Part shown: positions 24,933-35,779 of the stretch, one piece after another
How positions within the stretch are numbered: position 1 is the stretch's first letter
How the letters are laid out: every line of letters starts with the position of its first letter
DNA from: G963422565 sp963422565
Lineage (GTDB): Bacteria > Pseudomonadota > Alphaproteobacteria > MPNO01
Length of the DNA: 64,000 nucleotides
Reading direction: 5' to 3'
NCBI GenBank assembly: GCA_963422565.1
Contig: OY730228.1
Coordinates: 62,001-126,000 of the forward strand
Notes under the pieces: generated by a model
Told to the model about the DNA's origin: nothing
Databases searched by the model: none
The model's input: only the letters and a program-made list of their open reading frames with translations
Translations under genes and position numbers: made by a program

Positions 24933-25733
24933 ATGCTCAATGTCGGTCTGATCGGATTCGGTGGTATTGGCCGGGAGGTGGTCGGATATCTCGCCGCCGC
25001 CTCGCGGCGGGCGCGGGTCGCGACGGTGATCGTCCGCTCCGGTCGTATCGAGGCGGTGCGTTCGATGCTGCCCGAGGAGGTCGAGATCGTGGACTCGCTC
25101 GACGCGGTGTCGACCAACCCGGGATTGATCGCCGAGTGTGCGGGCCACGAAGCGGTCGCCGCCTACGGCCCGGCGATCCTCCGACGGGGAACCGATTTCC
25201 TGGCCGTCTCGATCGGCGCGCTCGCGGATGAGAGGTTGCGGGCGCGACTCGAGGCCGCGGCGGAGGCCGGCGGCGCCAAGCTGATACTTCCGGCGGGTGC
25301 CGTCGCCGGGCTGGACGCGCTCGCCGCCGCCCGGGTCGGCGGGCTGGACCGGGTAACCTACATGTCGCGGAAGCCGCCCCGGGCGTGGCGGGGAACGCCG
25401 GCGGAATCGGTCTGCGACCTCGAGGCCCTCGACGTGGAAACCTTGCTGTTCGAGGGTGCGGCGGACGAGGCGGCGCAGCTCTATCCGCAGAACGCCAATG
25501 TTGCCGCCGCAGTCGCCCTCGCCGGGGCCGGGTTCGCCGGGACCCGCGTCCAACTCGTCGCGGACCCGGCGGCCGCCGGCAACATCCATCGACTGCGCGC
25601 CGAGGGCGCGTTCGGCGCGTTCGATATCGAGATCCACGGCCGGCCGCTGCCCGGCAATCCGAAGACCTCGACATTGGCGGCGCATTCGGTGGCCGCCGAG
25701 ATCGTACGGCGCGCGGCGGCGGTCGAGATATGA
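24933..25733 (+). CDS. L-aspartate dehydrogenase-like protein
   Basis: The 266-residue protein has an N-terminal Rossmann motif GFGGIG (residues 8-13) and an ECAGHEAVAAYG segment. LPAGAVAGLDALAAARVGGL and the C-terminal NPKTSTLAAHSVAAEI are hallmarks of aspartate dehydrogenases (EC 1.4.1.21). These oxidise L-aspartate or aminate oxaloacetate with NAD(P), and in some genomes serve NAD synthesis (NadX). Here no nadA or nadC is nearby. Instead the gene immediately abuts a ThDP enzyme in a catabolic operon, so a role in amino-acid or related degradation is more likely. A hairpin follows the stop. Confidence 0.88.
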   Translation: MLNVGLIGFGGIGREVVGYLAAASRRARVATVIVRSGRIEAVRSMLPEEVEIVDSLDAVSTNPGLIAECAGHEAVAAYGPAILRRGTDFLAVSIGALADERLRARLEAAAEAGGAKLILPAGAVAGLDALAAARVGGLDRVTYMSRKPPRAWRGTPAESVCDLEALDVETLLFEGAADEAAQLYPQNANVAAAVALAGAGFAGTRVQLVADPAAAGNIHRLRAEGAFGAFDIEIHGRPLPGNPKTSTLAAHSVAAEIVRRAAAVEI

Positions 25734-25752
25734 CCGCCCGCGCGGCGGGCGG
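25734..25752 (+). terminator. Hairpin at the end of the aspartate dehydrogenase operon
   Basis: CCGCCCGC and GCGGGCGG form a perfect 8-bp stem with a GCG loop, beginning directly after the aspartate dehydrogenase stop codon. No T-tract follows, as is usual in such GC-rich genomes. The following 230 bases up to the convergent M24 gene contain no recognisable gene. Confidence 0.55.
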
Positions 25753-25981
25753 ACCCATATGGGAGGGGAGGGAAGGGTCCGATGGTGGCGCGGATGTAGG
25801 TGGCCGGAGAGATAGTAATGGACCGGGTGATACCGTCCCGCGGTGACTATGCCGGCGAGGTCGGGGCCGGCGGCGATCTCGAACTGGCCTCGGGGACACG
25901 ACAAATGCAACGACTTGACCCTCAAGCCGATGCGCGTGATTCATTACCGGCCGGGTCGAGCCAGGCGGCGCGCGCGGCCCG

Positions 25982-27970
25982 TTATCCGGGTTGAAGCGGC
26001 GCGCAGGCCGCGGCCAGCCAGTCGCGCGCCGCCGCATCGAGCTCGGGCGCCAGATCGGCGTATACTTTCCGGTGATAGGCGTCGAGCCAGGCCACCTCGT
26101 CCGCGTTCAGCAGGGCACGCGCGATCGGCCTGCGGTCGATCGGCGCGCGGGTTATGGTCTCGAACCCGAGCAACGGCCCGTCGGTCCCGGCCGGGCCGTC
26201 CTCGGCCGTTACCACGACGAGATTCTCGATGCGGATGCCGTAGCAGCCGGTCTTGTAGTATCCGGGCTCGTTGGAAAGGATCATCCCCGGCGCCAGCGGC
26301 GTCGCCGCCCCGCCGGCGGCGATGCGCTGCGGCCCTTCGTGGACGCCGAGATAGCTGCCGACGCCATGGCCCGTTCCGTGGTCGTAGTCGAGCCCGGCGC
26401 GCCACAGCGCCGTGCGGGCGAGCGTGTCGAGCTGGCCGCCGGTGACGCCGCGCGGGAACCGGGCCGCGGCGAGCGCGATATGCCCTTTGAGGACCCGCGT
26501 GTAGCGGTCGCAGATCTCGGGGGGCGGCGCCGTTCCGTCGCCGGGATCGAGATAGACCGTCCGGGTCGCGTCGGTGGTGCCGTCGGGATATTGGCCCCCG
26601 GAATCGACGAGCAGGACCGTACCCGGCGTCAATGCGCGGTCGCTGCGCGCGTCCGGCCGATAATGGACGATGGCGCCGTTGGGTCCGACGCCGACGATTG
26701 TCTCGAAGCTGACGCCGCGAAACATCGGGTCCTCGGCGCGCAGACCATAGAGCCGGCGGCTCGCGTCCAGCTCGGTCGCCCCCTCGGCGAGGGCGGCGCG
26801 GTCGAGCCAGCAGAGGAAGCGGACCAGCGCTCGTCCGTCGCGGAGATGCGCGGCGCGCGCGCCGGCGAGCTCGATGTCGTTCTTGCATGCCTTGGGCAGC
26901 GCGCAGGGATCGGTTTCGTGGACCGGGCTGCAGCCGGCCGCTCGCAGCCGCGCCGCGACCCAGGCGGGCGTGGTGCTCGGGTCCAACTGCACGCGCCGTC
27001 CCGCCGTCGCGAGCCCGTCAAGCGCCGGTCCCAGAGCCCCCGGCGGTTTGACCACAACGCCGTCGGAGAACGCCGCCGCCAGCTCCCTGGTGATCTTCCG
27101 GGGATCGACGAAGAGGCTCACCGCGCCCGAGGCCTCGATGACCGCGAAGCACAGGACCAACGGCGTGTCGGGTACGTCTCCGCCGCGCATGTTGAGCAGC
27201 CAGGCGATGGAGTCCGGCGCGCCGAGGATGGCGGCGTCGGATCCGTATCGCGCCATCGCCTCGGCGACCCCCCGGCGCTTGGCGGACGATCCGAGACCGG
27301 CATAGGTCTCCGAATGCGGGACCGCGGGAGAGAGCGGCGCGGCCGGCCGATCGGCCCACACTGCGTCGACCGGGTTGTCCTCGACCGCGACCAACTCGGT
27401 GCCGGCGCGCACGCAGTTCGCTTCGAGCCTCGCCAGCCCGTCGACCGTATGGAGCCATGGGTCGTAGCCGAGCCGCGCCCCCGCGCTCAGGGCGTCGGCG
27501 AGCCAGTCCGCCAACGGCCGCCGAGTCACGTGCAGCGGCTCGAAGGCCGCGATATCCACCTCGTTCTCGACCTGGAGCAGGTAGCGTCCGTCGACGAAGA
27601 TCGCCGCGCGCTCGGCGAGGACCACGGCGAATCCGGCGGAGCCGGTGAAGCCGGTGAGCCAAGCGAGCCGCCTCGCGTGCGGCGGGACGGACTCGCCCTG
27701 ATGCGCGTCCGCAGTGGGCACCAGGAAACCGTCGAGGCGCCGCCGGGCGAGCTCGGTGCGGAGTCGGGCCAGACGCCCGGCCGGGGCGGGGCTCGCGTCG
27801 AGCCCGCTGTCCGCGGCGGCGCGCATCCGCGCGAGCCGTGCCGTCAGTGCCTCGGCCTCGGCCTCTGGCGGCGGTGGATCGACCAAAGCGAGCCAAGCTG
27901 TCCCGTCGATCGGCTCAGGTGCGGCGAGGATGCCGCGCAAGAGCGCCTCGCGCCCGGCGAGGGCGGTCAC
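25982..27970 (-). CDS. Xaa-Pro aminopeptidase, M24B family (three-domain form)
   Basis: The 662-residue cytoplasmic metallopeptidase removes N-terminal residues preceding proline. It has the long eukaryote-like aminopeptidase P layout: two creatinase-N-like domains (about 65-200 and 215-370), then the catalytic pita-bread domain. Metal ligands are visible in order: the two Asp of LVDSGGQYPDGTTDATRT, the His of HGTGHGVGSYLGVHEGP, the Glu of LSNEPGYY and the Glu of GIRIENLVVV. It starts at a GTG overlapping the prmA stop (GTGA), so it is coupled to prmA and the helicase gene upstream. Length matches alphaproteobacterial PepP-like enzymes. Confidence 0.92.
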   Translation of the reverse strand: MTALAGREALLRGILAAPEPIDGTAWLALVDPPPPEAEAEALTARLARMRAAADSGLDASPAPAGRLARLRTELARRRLDGFLVPTADAHQGESVPPHARRLAWLTGFTGSAGFAVVLAERAAIFVDGRYLLQVENEVDIAAFEPLHVTRRPLADWLADALSAGARLGYDPWLHTVDGLARLEANCVRAGTELVAVEDNPVDAVWADRPAAPLSPAVPHSETYAGLGSSAKRRGVAEAMARYGSDAAILGAPDSIAWLLNMRGGDVPDTPLVLCFAVIEASGAVSLFVDPRKITRELAAAFSDGVVVKPPGALGPALDGLATAGRRVQLDPSTTPAWVAARLRAAGCSPVHETDPCALPKACKNDIELAGARAAHLRDGRALVRFLCWLDRAALAEGATELDASRRLYGLRAEDPMFRGVSFETIVGVGPNGAIVHYRPDARSDRALTPGTVLLVDSGGQYPDGTTDATRTVYLDPGDGTAPPPEICDRYTRVLKGHIALAAARFPRGVTGGQLDTLARTALWRAGLDYDHGTGHGVGSYLGVHEGPQRIAAGGAATPLAPGMILSNEPGYYKTGCYGIRIENLVVVTAEDGPAGTDGPLLGFETITRAPIDRRPIARALLNADEVAWLDAYHRKVYADLAPELDAAARDWLAAACAPLQPG

Positions 27971-28870
27971 CGCGCGCTCTCCCGGCTCAACGACAGCGTT
28001 GGCCAGTCGCCCAGCAGGACGCGCTCCTGGACGACCATGCCCAGGCGGAGATAGGCGTCGGCCACGGCCTCCTCTTGGCTGGTCAGCAGGCCCGAAAGCA
28101 CGACCCGCCCGTCTTCCCGCAGATTGCGGACGATCGACGGCGCCATCCGGATCAGCGGCCGGGCGAGGATATTAGCCACGATCAGACCGAAGGGGCCGGC
28201 CCGGCGCAGCGCGCTGTTGGCGAAACCGGGGCTGCGATGGACCCGAATCCGCTTGCCAGTGCCGTTGCGGGCGGCATTGCCGCGCGCCGTCACCACCGCG
28301 ATCGGGTCGTCGTCGGCGGCGATCACGTCCCGCCGCCAGAGCCGCGCCATCGCGATCGCGAGAATGCCGGAGCCGGCGCCGAGATCCAGGATGGGCGCCT
28401 CCCGCGCCGGCGGCTCGGCGCCGGCGAGCACCGCGAGACAGCCTTGGGTCGTCTCGTGCGCGCCCGTCCCGAAGGCGCGGCCGGCATCGATCAGGATGTC
28501 GAGCCTGTCCGCCGCCGCCGGCGGAATGTGGCTGCCGCGCAGGTAGAACGGGCCGACGGAGACCGCTGGGCGCGCCCGATCGGCCTCGGCGACCCAGTCG
28601 CGGACGGGAAGCCGTTCCACGGAGATGCTCCTGGGCCTTCGGCCGGTCGCCTTCTCGGCCTTCGCTACCGCCCTCGACAACCATCCGTCCTCCGGCTGGC
28701 CGGGCAGCATCGCAGTCAACCGCGACACGGCCGAACCCTGGTCGTGGACCAGGGTCGTCGCGGCCCTGCCGTCCAGCTCGGGCGGCGTCAGCGCGTCCTC
28801 AAATGGCCGCAGCGCGTCGACCCCGTCCTCGGCCGGCGCGAACTCGAGAGTGACGCTCCATCCGGCCGGT

Positions 28871-28887
<17 letters not shown>
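27967..28887 (-). CDS. prmA: Ribosomal protein L11 methyltransferase PrmA
   Basis: This SAM-dependent enzyme trimethylates ribosomal protein L11. The 306-residue protein has the substrate-recognition N-terminal domain and FGTGAHETTQGCLAVL (about 138-153). The SAM-binding motif is DLGAGSGILAIA near residues 168-179, and IVANILARPLIRMAPSI contains the NxLxxPL-type catalytic loop. The first 17 bases overlap the end of the UvrD-type helicase gene, and its stop overlaps the start of the M24 peptidase gene. The PrmA-aminopeptidase P pairing is common in alphaproteobacteria. Confidence 0.92.
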
Positions 28888-31117
<2,230 letters not shown>

Positions 31118-31287
31118 CGTGCCGACTATAGCAGCCCAGGGACGGCTTCAGAGGGGCTTCGCCCGCCGCCGAGTCGGTCCATCCCCATCGGGCCGGGGAT
31201 GAGGTGGATCGCTCGCCGCGCAATAACCGCGGTACAAGATCGCTCGCCCGCGCCTATAATCCGGCAAGCGAGACAGGGGAGGGTTCC

Positions 31288-32301
31288 GTGCGATCGAGGT
31301 ATCCCGCCCGGCCCGCGATCGGCGCGGTCCTGTCGATGGTTCTGTCGACGGTCTTCTCTTTCGAGGCGTCCGCAGTTTCCGCGGATGCCTCGGCTCCGCT
31401 TTCCGCGATCGTCCAGCTCGATAGCCGCGTTCCGCCGGGCGCGCGCACCGCGGCGGCACTGGGAACCGAGCGCAGCGGCAGCGGGGTGGTCATCGACGAA
31501 GACGGGTTGGTGCTCACCATCGGCTATCTCGTGCTCGAGGCGGCCGAGATCGAGCTGACCGTCGATGGTGCGCGAAGGGTGCGCGCGGCCTTCGCCGGCT
31601 ACGACCACGAGACCGGATTCGGGCTGGTGCGTGCCGAGAGGCCGCTTGGGATCGCTCCCGTGCCGCTTGGCGAGTCGGATGGGCTCGCACGGGGAAGCCG
31701 GGTACTCGCGGCGAGCCATGGCGGCGCCGGCGCGGCGCTCGGCGCGTTCGTCGTCGCCAGACGCGAGTTCGCGGGCTCCTGGGAATATCTGCTCGAGCGC
31801 GCGATCTTCACTGTCCCGCCCCATCCGTTGTTCGGTGGCGCGGCGCTGCTCGACCGGCAGGGTAGACTCGTCGGGATCGGCTCCCTGATGGTCGCCGATG
31901 CGGGGGAGCCGGGCCGGGACATGCCCGGCAACATGTTCGTGCCGATCGACGCCCTCAAGCCGGTGCTCGCCGATCTCGTCGCCGACGGGCGGGCGCGGCG
32001 GGCGCCGCGGCCTTGGCTGGGGCTCTACCCGCAGGCGTTCTTCGGCCGACTGATCGTCAGCCGTGTCCCGCCGGGCGGCCCGGCCGCGCGCGCCGGAATC
32101 GGCCGCGGCGACCTGCTGCTCGGCGTCGGCGGGACGCCGGTCGCGACGCTTCCCGACTATTACCGCGCCCTATGGTCGCTGGGCCGTGCCGGGGTGGAGG
32201 TCACGCTCAACCTGCTGCGCGGTGACCGGCCGACGACGGTCACCGTCCACTCGATCGATCGGCATGACTGGTTCCGCGCCTCGCCGGCGGGGACGCATTA
32301 G
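31288..32301 (+). CDS. HtrA-like protein with PDZ domain, catalytic triad absent (pseudoprotease)
   Basis: The 337-residue protein, with GTG start behind GGGGAGGG, begins with a signal-like segment (about residues 8-33: hydrophobic IGAVLSMVLSTVFSFEASA). A trypsin-like domain of the HtrA/DegP family and a PDZ domain follow (about 245-330, with LIVSRVPPGGPAARAGIGRG). The family landmarks GSGVVIDEDGLVLT and GRLVGIGSL are clear, yet all three catalytic positions are changed. LT-NNHV is LTIGYLV (His to Tyr), SDIALL is TGFGLV (Asp to Gly), and GNSGGALL is LFGGAALL (Ser to Phe). It is probably an envelope chaperone, scaffold or regulator rather than a protease. The reading frame is intact. Confidence 0.8.
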   Translation: MRSRYPARPAIGAVLSMVLSTVFSFEASAVSADASAPLSAIVQLDSRVPPGARTAAALGTERSGSGVVIDEDGLVLTIGYLVLEAAEIELTVDGARRVRAAFAGYDHETGFGLVRAERPLGIAPVPLGESDGLARGSRVLAASHGGAGAALGAFVVARREFAGSWEYLLERAIFTVPPHPLFGGAALLDRQGRLVGIGSLMVADAGEPGRDMPGNMFVPIDALKPVLADLVADGRARRAPRPWLGLYPQAFFGRLIVSRVPPGGPAARAGIGRGDLLLGVGGTPVATLPDYYRALWSLGRAGVEVTLNLLRGDRPTTVTVHSIDRHDWFRASPAGTH

Positions 32302-32397
32302 GCGGCGACGGCCGCGCTCCGCGATCGGGCGGCGGGACGGCGTTCGGCGCTCGCGTCGTCGACCCGATGGGGTGGACGACGCGGCCTCTCCGGCGCT

Positions 32398-33768
32398 TCA
32401 GCGTCGGGTGAGGTCGGTGAGCGGGCGTTCGAGGAGCGCGGCGACCCGCCGATCGATCTTGGCGCGATGCACCCGGAACCTGGCCAGCTCTTCGCCTTTC
32501 AGAACACGCTGCGGCGTCAGCTTGACCCGCCGAGGGTTGACCTGCCGGCCGTTGACCAGGATCTCGTAATGCAGATGCGGTCCGGTCGATCGGCCGGTCG
32601 AACCGACATAGCCGATGACTTGGCCCTGCTCGACCCGTGAGCCCTTGCGTAGACCGCGGCGGAATGCGCGCATATGGGCATATGCGGTCTGGTAGCGGGC
32701 ATTGTGGCGGATGCGAATATATTTTCCGTAAGCGCCGTTGCGCCCGATGGCGACGATACGGCCGTCGCCGGCGGCATAGATCGGCGTGCCCGCCGGCGCG
32801 GCGAAATCCACCCCGCGATGCATGTGCGTGTAGCCGAGGATGGGGTGGCGTCTGGAACCATAGGACGAGCTCAGCCGCGCCCCGTCGATGGGTGTGAGCA
32901 TCAGCGGCTTGCGCGCTCCCTTACCGTTCGAATCGAGATAGACCGCGCCCGCCGCCGTCTCGAAGCGGTAATAGGGCTTTTCCCGGCCGCTCAGCATCAG
33001 GCGGGCGAAGACGATCTCGCCGTCGCGGGCGAAGACGCCGTCGTCGGTGAACTCCTGATTCCAGGCCAGCGTGAACGCGTCGCCCTGCCGGATGTCGCGT
33101 TGGAAATCGAGGTCCCAGCTATACAGGCGGACAAGCTTGTGGAGTACGCCGGCCGGTATGTCCGCGCGCTTGCCGGCGAGGTAGAGCGAAGAGTCGATCG
33201 TCTCGGCCTTGCCGACGAGCCGGCGCGTCAGTCGTGTGCGGATCTCCTCCGCGCGGAAGCGGCGATCCTCCCCGAGCGTCACCAGTATGGTCCGGTCCGG
33301 CGCGAGCGCGAGCGCGACCTCGCGCAGGGTCACCGCGCCGGCGTCCTGGCCGGTCTCGTCGGCAGTGAACGCGACCGCCAGTTTCTGACCGGGGGCGATG
33401 TGCGCCGGGTCGTGTCGGCTGCGCATCGCGGCGATCGCCGCAGCGGCCTGCCGCGCCGGGATCCCCGCGCGCCGCATCATCGGCATCAACGCGTCGCCGG
33501 GCTCGACGACGAGTATCCGAGAAACCGTCGCCGGCGACTCGGGCTCTAGAGGCTCGGTGGCGTCGGGCAGACGCGCGAGCTGGATCAGGCTGTCATCGAA
33601 GGTGGCGGTCGGCCCCGCCGCTCCGCGCCGATCCGCTCCTTCGCGGGCCGAGCCGGGCCGGTCGAAGACCAGCGAGACAGCCAGACCGGCGGCGACGCAG
33701 AACGCGATGAGAAAAAGCGGGTACGCGCCCGAACGAAACCACGGCCGAGCTCGGCCGATTCCTTGCAT
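32398..33768 (-). CDS. M23-family murein endopeptidase with membrane anchor
   Basis: The 456-residue protein starts MQGIGRARPWFRSGAYPLFL with one N-terminal membrane segment. A LysM/OapA-like region follows near residues 80-150 (LVVEPGDALMPMMRRAGIPA), then a beta-rich middle. The C-terminal LytM domain carries metal ligands in HMHRGVDFAAPAGTPIYAAG, AYAHM and GPHLHYEI. These HxxxD and HxH motifs are intact, so it is predicted to cut peptidoglycan cross-links, like MepM. A longer open frame to 34005 has a proline/glycine-rich lead that crosses a large hairpin and was rejected. No clear ribosome site is visible at the chosen start. Confidence 0.87.
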   Translation of the reverse strand: MQGIGRARPWFRSGAYPLFLIAFCVAAGLAVSLVFDRPGSAREGADRRGAAGPTATFDDSLIQLARLPDATEPLEPESPATVSRILVVEPGDALMPMMRRAGIPARQAAAAIAAMRSRHDPAHIAPGQKLAVAFTADETGQDAGAVTLREVALALAPDRTILVTLGEDRRFRAEEIRTRLTRRLVGKAETIDSSLYLAGKRADIPAGVLHKLVRLYSWDLDFQRDIRQGDAFTLAWNQEFTDDGVFARDGEIVFARLMLSGREKPYYRFETAAGAVYLDSNGKGARKPLMLTPIDGARLSSSYGSRRHPILGYTHMHRGVDFAAPAGTPIYAAGDGRIVAIGRNGAYGKYIRIRHNARYQTAYAHMRAFRRGLRKGSRVEQGQVIGYVGSTGRSTGPHLHYEILVNGRQVNPRRVKLTPQRVLKGEELARFRVHRAKIDRRVAALLERPLTDLTRR

Positions 33769-33864
33769 GGCCCGCAGAAAGGCGAATTCGGACAAGATGA
33801 AACGGCTCGTGCCTGATGCGCTCCCTGAGCCAGGAACATGGCCGCGATGGCCAAGACGGGTCAA

Positions 33865-33898
33865 GACGCCGCCCGGCGCATCGCCGCCGGGCGGCGTC
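33865..33898. repeat. Large perfect inverted repeat (hairpin)
   Basis: GACGCCGCCCGGCG and CGCCGGGCGGCGTC form a perfect 14-bp stem around a 6-base CATCGC loop. It lies in the divergent gap between the M23 peptidase gene and the broken HTH gene, about 97 bp upstream of the peptidase start. It could be a terminator left from a lost gene, a transcript-stabilising structure or a regulatory site. Confidence 0.6.
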
Positions 33899-34063
33899 CC
33901 GGCGGCCGGGCCGTTCGGGGCGCTGTGGCTCCGGGTCGGACGCGTCGATCCGCCTAGCGGGGGCGGTCGCGCCGTCTTTGTCTTGCCTCTCCAGAGAATG
34001 GCCACATTTCAATCGTTTAATCCTGGGGTCAACGTGCCATATATCCAATATGTCCGTATAAAG

Positions 34064-34620
34064 ATGTCGAGAGCTATGATCCTTCCGGAACGTCTGCGCA
34101 ACCTGCGCGAAGCGAAGAACCTCTCGAGGAAACGGCTTGCCGAACCGCCCCCCACGAGGAGACGGTGAATCGGCTTACCAAGGCTCTCAAGGTCGAATCG
34201 GTGGTGCTCACCGGCGCGCTGCCGCTTCCCCAGGTCGGCAGTCCGTCTGTCCCCAGACCCCCGGATGTCTATATCGGAGCGGACATCGCGCCGAAGGCCA
34301 GATTCGCCTACGATCTCGTCAAGCGTCGCTACGGCGTAAGCGCCGCCGAGATCATCACCATGGCGCCGCTGTTCTTCACCCTCCTCGTCAAGGGCAGCCT
34401 CTCTTTGCAGCGCAAGACGCTGGCGGAGGGCCGGCTTCATGTCGAGTTTCCGGACGGGGGCAATTCATGGGAGTTGCCGGATCGGTCTGATAAGAAGGCC
34501 ATCCGACATATTCGGGAAGACGCGGTGAATTTCGTGCTTGATCAAGGGGCGAGCTATCCGGGACAGACCAACGCCGTCAGGAAAGCGCTGACGGATACCG
34601 GATATCATCTGACCAAATGA
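34064..34620 (+). pseudogene. Xre-type helix-turn-helix regulator, frameshifted with an internal deletion
   Basis: The first part (from ATG 34064, or better ATG 34076) reads ILPERLRNLREAKNLSRKRLAE, the first helix region of an Xre HTH. It then runs to a stop as PPPTRRR. The rest continues in another frame from about 34150: HEETVNRLTKALKVESVVLT and onward to 34620, including a GVSAAEIITMAPLFFTLLVK segment. The recognition helix expected between RLAE and TVNRL is missing, so a deletion of a few dozen bases shifted the frame. A GTG-started 151-residue frame (34165-34620) remains open, but it lacks a DNA-binding domain. The upstream AT-rich stretch ATATATCCAATATG may be its old promoter. Confidence 0.6.
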
Positions 34621-34624
34621 ATGG

Positions 34625-34646
34625 GCCATCGCCCTGATCCGATGGC
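34625..34646. terminator. Convergent-end hairpin
   Basis: GCCATCG and CGATGGC form a perfect 7-bp stem with an 8-base loop. It lies just after the HTH pseudogene stop and before the end of the leftward D-threonine-aldolase-like gene, and could act on both strands. Confidence 0.45.
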
Positions 34647-34690
34647 TTCATGCTTGCCCCGCTATCGGATGCGGTGCGCGCTGGGCTGTC

Positions 34691-35779
34691 CTATTGAGAG
34701 CGTCCGCGCGCGGCGATCTCCCAGACGTCTTCGACGGCGCCGTGGGCAATGACGATGAAGCGGTCGTGCAGATTGACGGTCGTGTCGCAGTGGCTCGGCA
34801 TGAGCATCGCCTTGTCGCCGACGGCGAGCGGTGCGGTGCCCTGGAACGTCAGCTCGCAATGCTCGTCCCCGGCGAAGCGAAACGTCGCGCCAGGATGATC
34901 GACGGCCGACGGCAGGCCGCCGTCGCCGCTGATCGTCTTCCAGCCGGCGTCGAGGATGACCCGATGCGGCGCCGGCCGGCTGATCGCCCCGGCATAGACG
35001 AAGAGCGCGCACTCGAAGGGCGGGGCGGGCGCGTCGGTCCATTCGATCGCCTGGTAGTTGCTGTCCATGAATACGTAGCTGCCGGGCTGCAGCTCGGTGA
35101 GCCCGCCCAACGCGGCGTCGAGCGCCGAGGTCCCGGTGCCGCCGCCGGTCAGCACCGCCACCTCGAGCCCGGCCCGGCGCACCAGCTCGGCGCTCTCCAG
35201 AAGCAGGTCGAGCGCCGTCCGCACCGCTTGCCGGCGGTCCCGTAGACGCGCGCGCATCTGCGCACTTCCCTGATAGCCCTGCAGGCCGCGAAAGGCGAGC
35301 CAACGGTGATCGGCGATCCGCGCGGCCAGTTCGGCCGCGCGCGGCCCCGGCGGTACGCCGCACCGGCCCTGCCCGACATCGATCTCGACCAGCACGTCGA
35401 GCCGCCGCCCCGCCGTCTGGGCGGCGGCGGCGAGGATGTCGACGTTCTCCGCGTCGTCGACGACGACCGCGATTCGCGCGCCCTCCGCCGCCGAGGCCAG
35501 CCGCATCGCCTTGGACCGTCCGATGACGCCGGTAGTGATCAGGATGTCCGGGATGCCGGCCGCCGCCATCACCTCGGCTTCGCCGAGCTTGGCGCAGCAG
35601 ATCCCGACCGCTCCCGCGTCGATCTGCCGTCGTGCGATCTCCGGGGATTTGTGCGCCTTGGCGTGGGGGCGGCAGGCGAGGCCGGATTCCGCGGCAAGCG
35701 CCGACATGCGCCGGAGGTTGCGCTCGAAGGCGGGTCGGTCGACCAGGAGGACGGGGGTATCGAGGTCTTCCAGATTCAT
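34691..35779 (-). CDS. D-threonine aldolase / D-3-hydroxyaspartate aldolase-like PLP enzyme
   Basis: The 362-residue fold-III PLP enzyme opens with LDTPVLLVDRPAFERNLRRM and has the Schiff-base lysine in CRPHAKAHKSPEIA near residue 42. The PLP-phosphate glycines are in VLTGGGTGTSAL. The C-terminal metal site SHCDTTVNLHD contains the His and Cys ligands found in D-threonine aldolases and D-serine dehydratases of the DSD1 type. It splits or dehydrates D-3-hydroxy amino acids. The start overlaps the stop of the upstream amidohydrolase gene (ATGA), making it the last gene of the leftward amide/amino-acid cluster. The exact substrate among D-threonine, D-hydroxyaspartate and D-serine is undecided. 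Confidence 0.87.
   Translation of the reverse strand: MNLEDLDTPVLLVDRPAFERNLRRMSALAAESGLACRPHAKAHKSPEIARRQIDAGAVGICCAKLGEAEVMAAAGIPDILITTGVIGRSKAMRLASAAEGARIAVVVDDAENVDILAAAAQTAGRRLDVLVEIDVGQGRCGVPPGPRAAELAARIADHRWLAFRGLQGYQGSAQMRARLRDRRQAVRTALDLLLESAELVRRAGLEVAVLTGGGTGTSALDAALGGLTELQPGSYVFMDSNYQAIEWTDAPAPPFECALFVYAGAISRPAPHRVILDAGWKTISGDGGLPSAVDHPGATFRFAGDEHCELTFQGTAPLAVGDKAMLMPSHCDTTVNLHDRFIVIAHGAVEDVWEIAARGRSQ

Noticed and set aside
23886..25925. A 679-codon leftward open frame opposite the ThDP and aspartate dehydrogenase genes
   Set aside because: It is rich in Arg, Asp and His with no domain, and the opposite strand carries two clearly recognisable enzymes. Long antisense frames are expected at this GC content.
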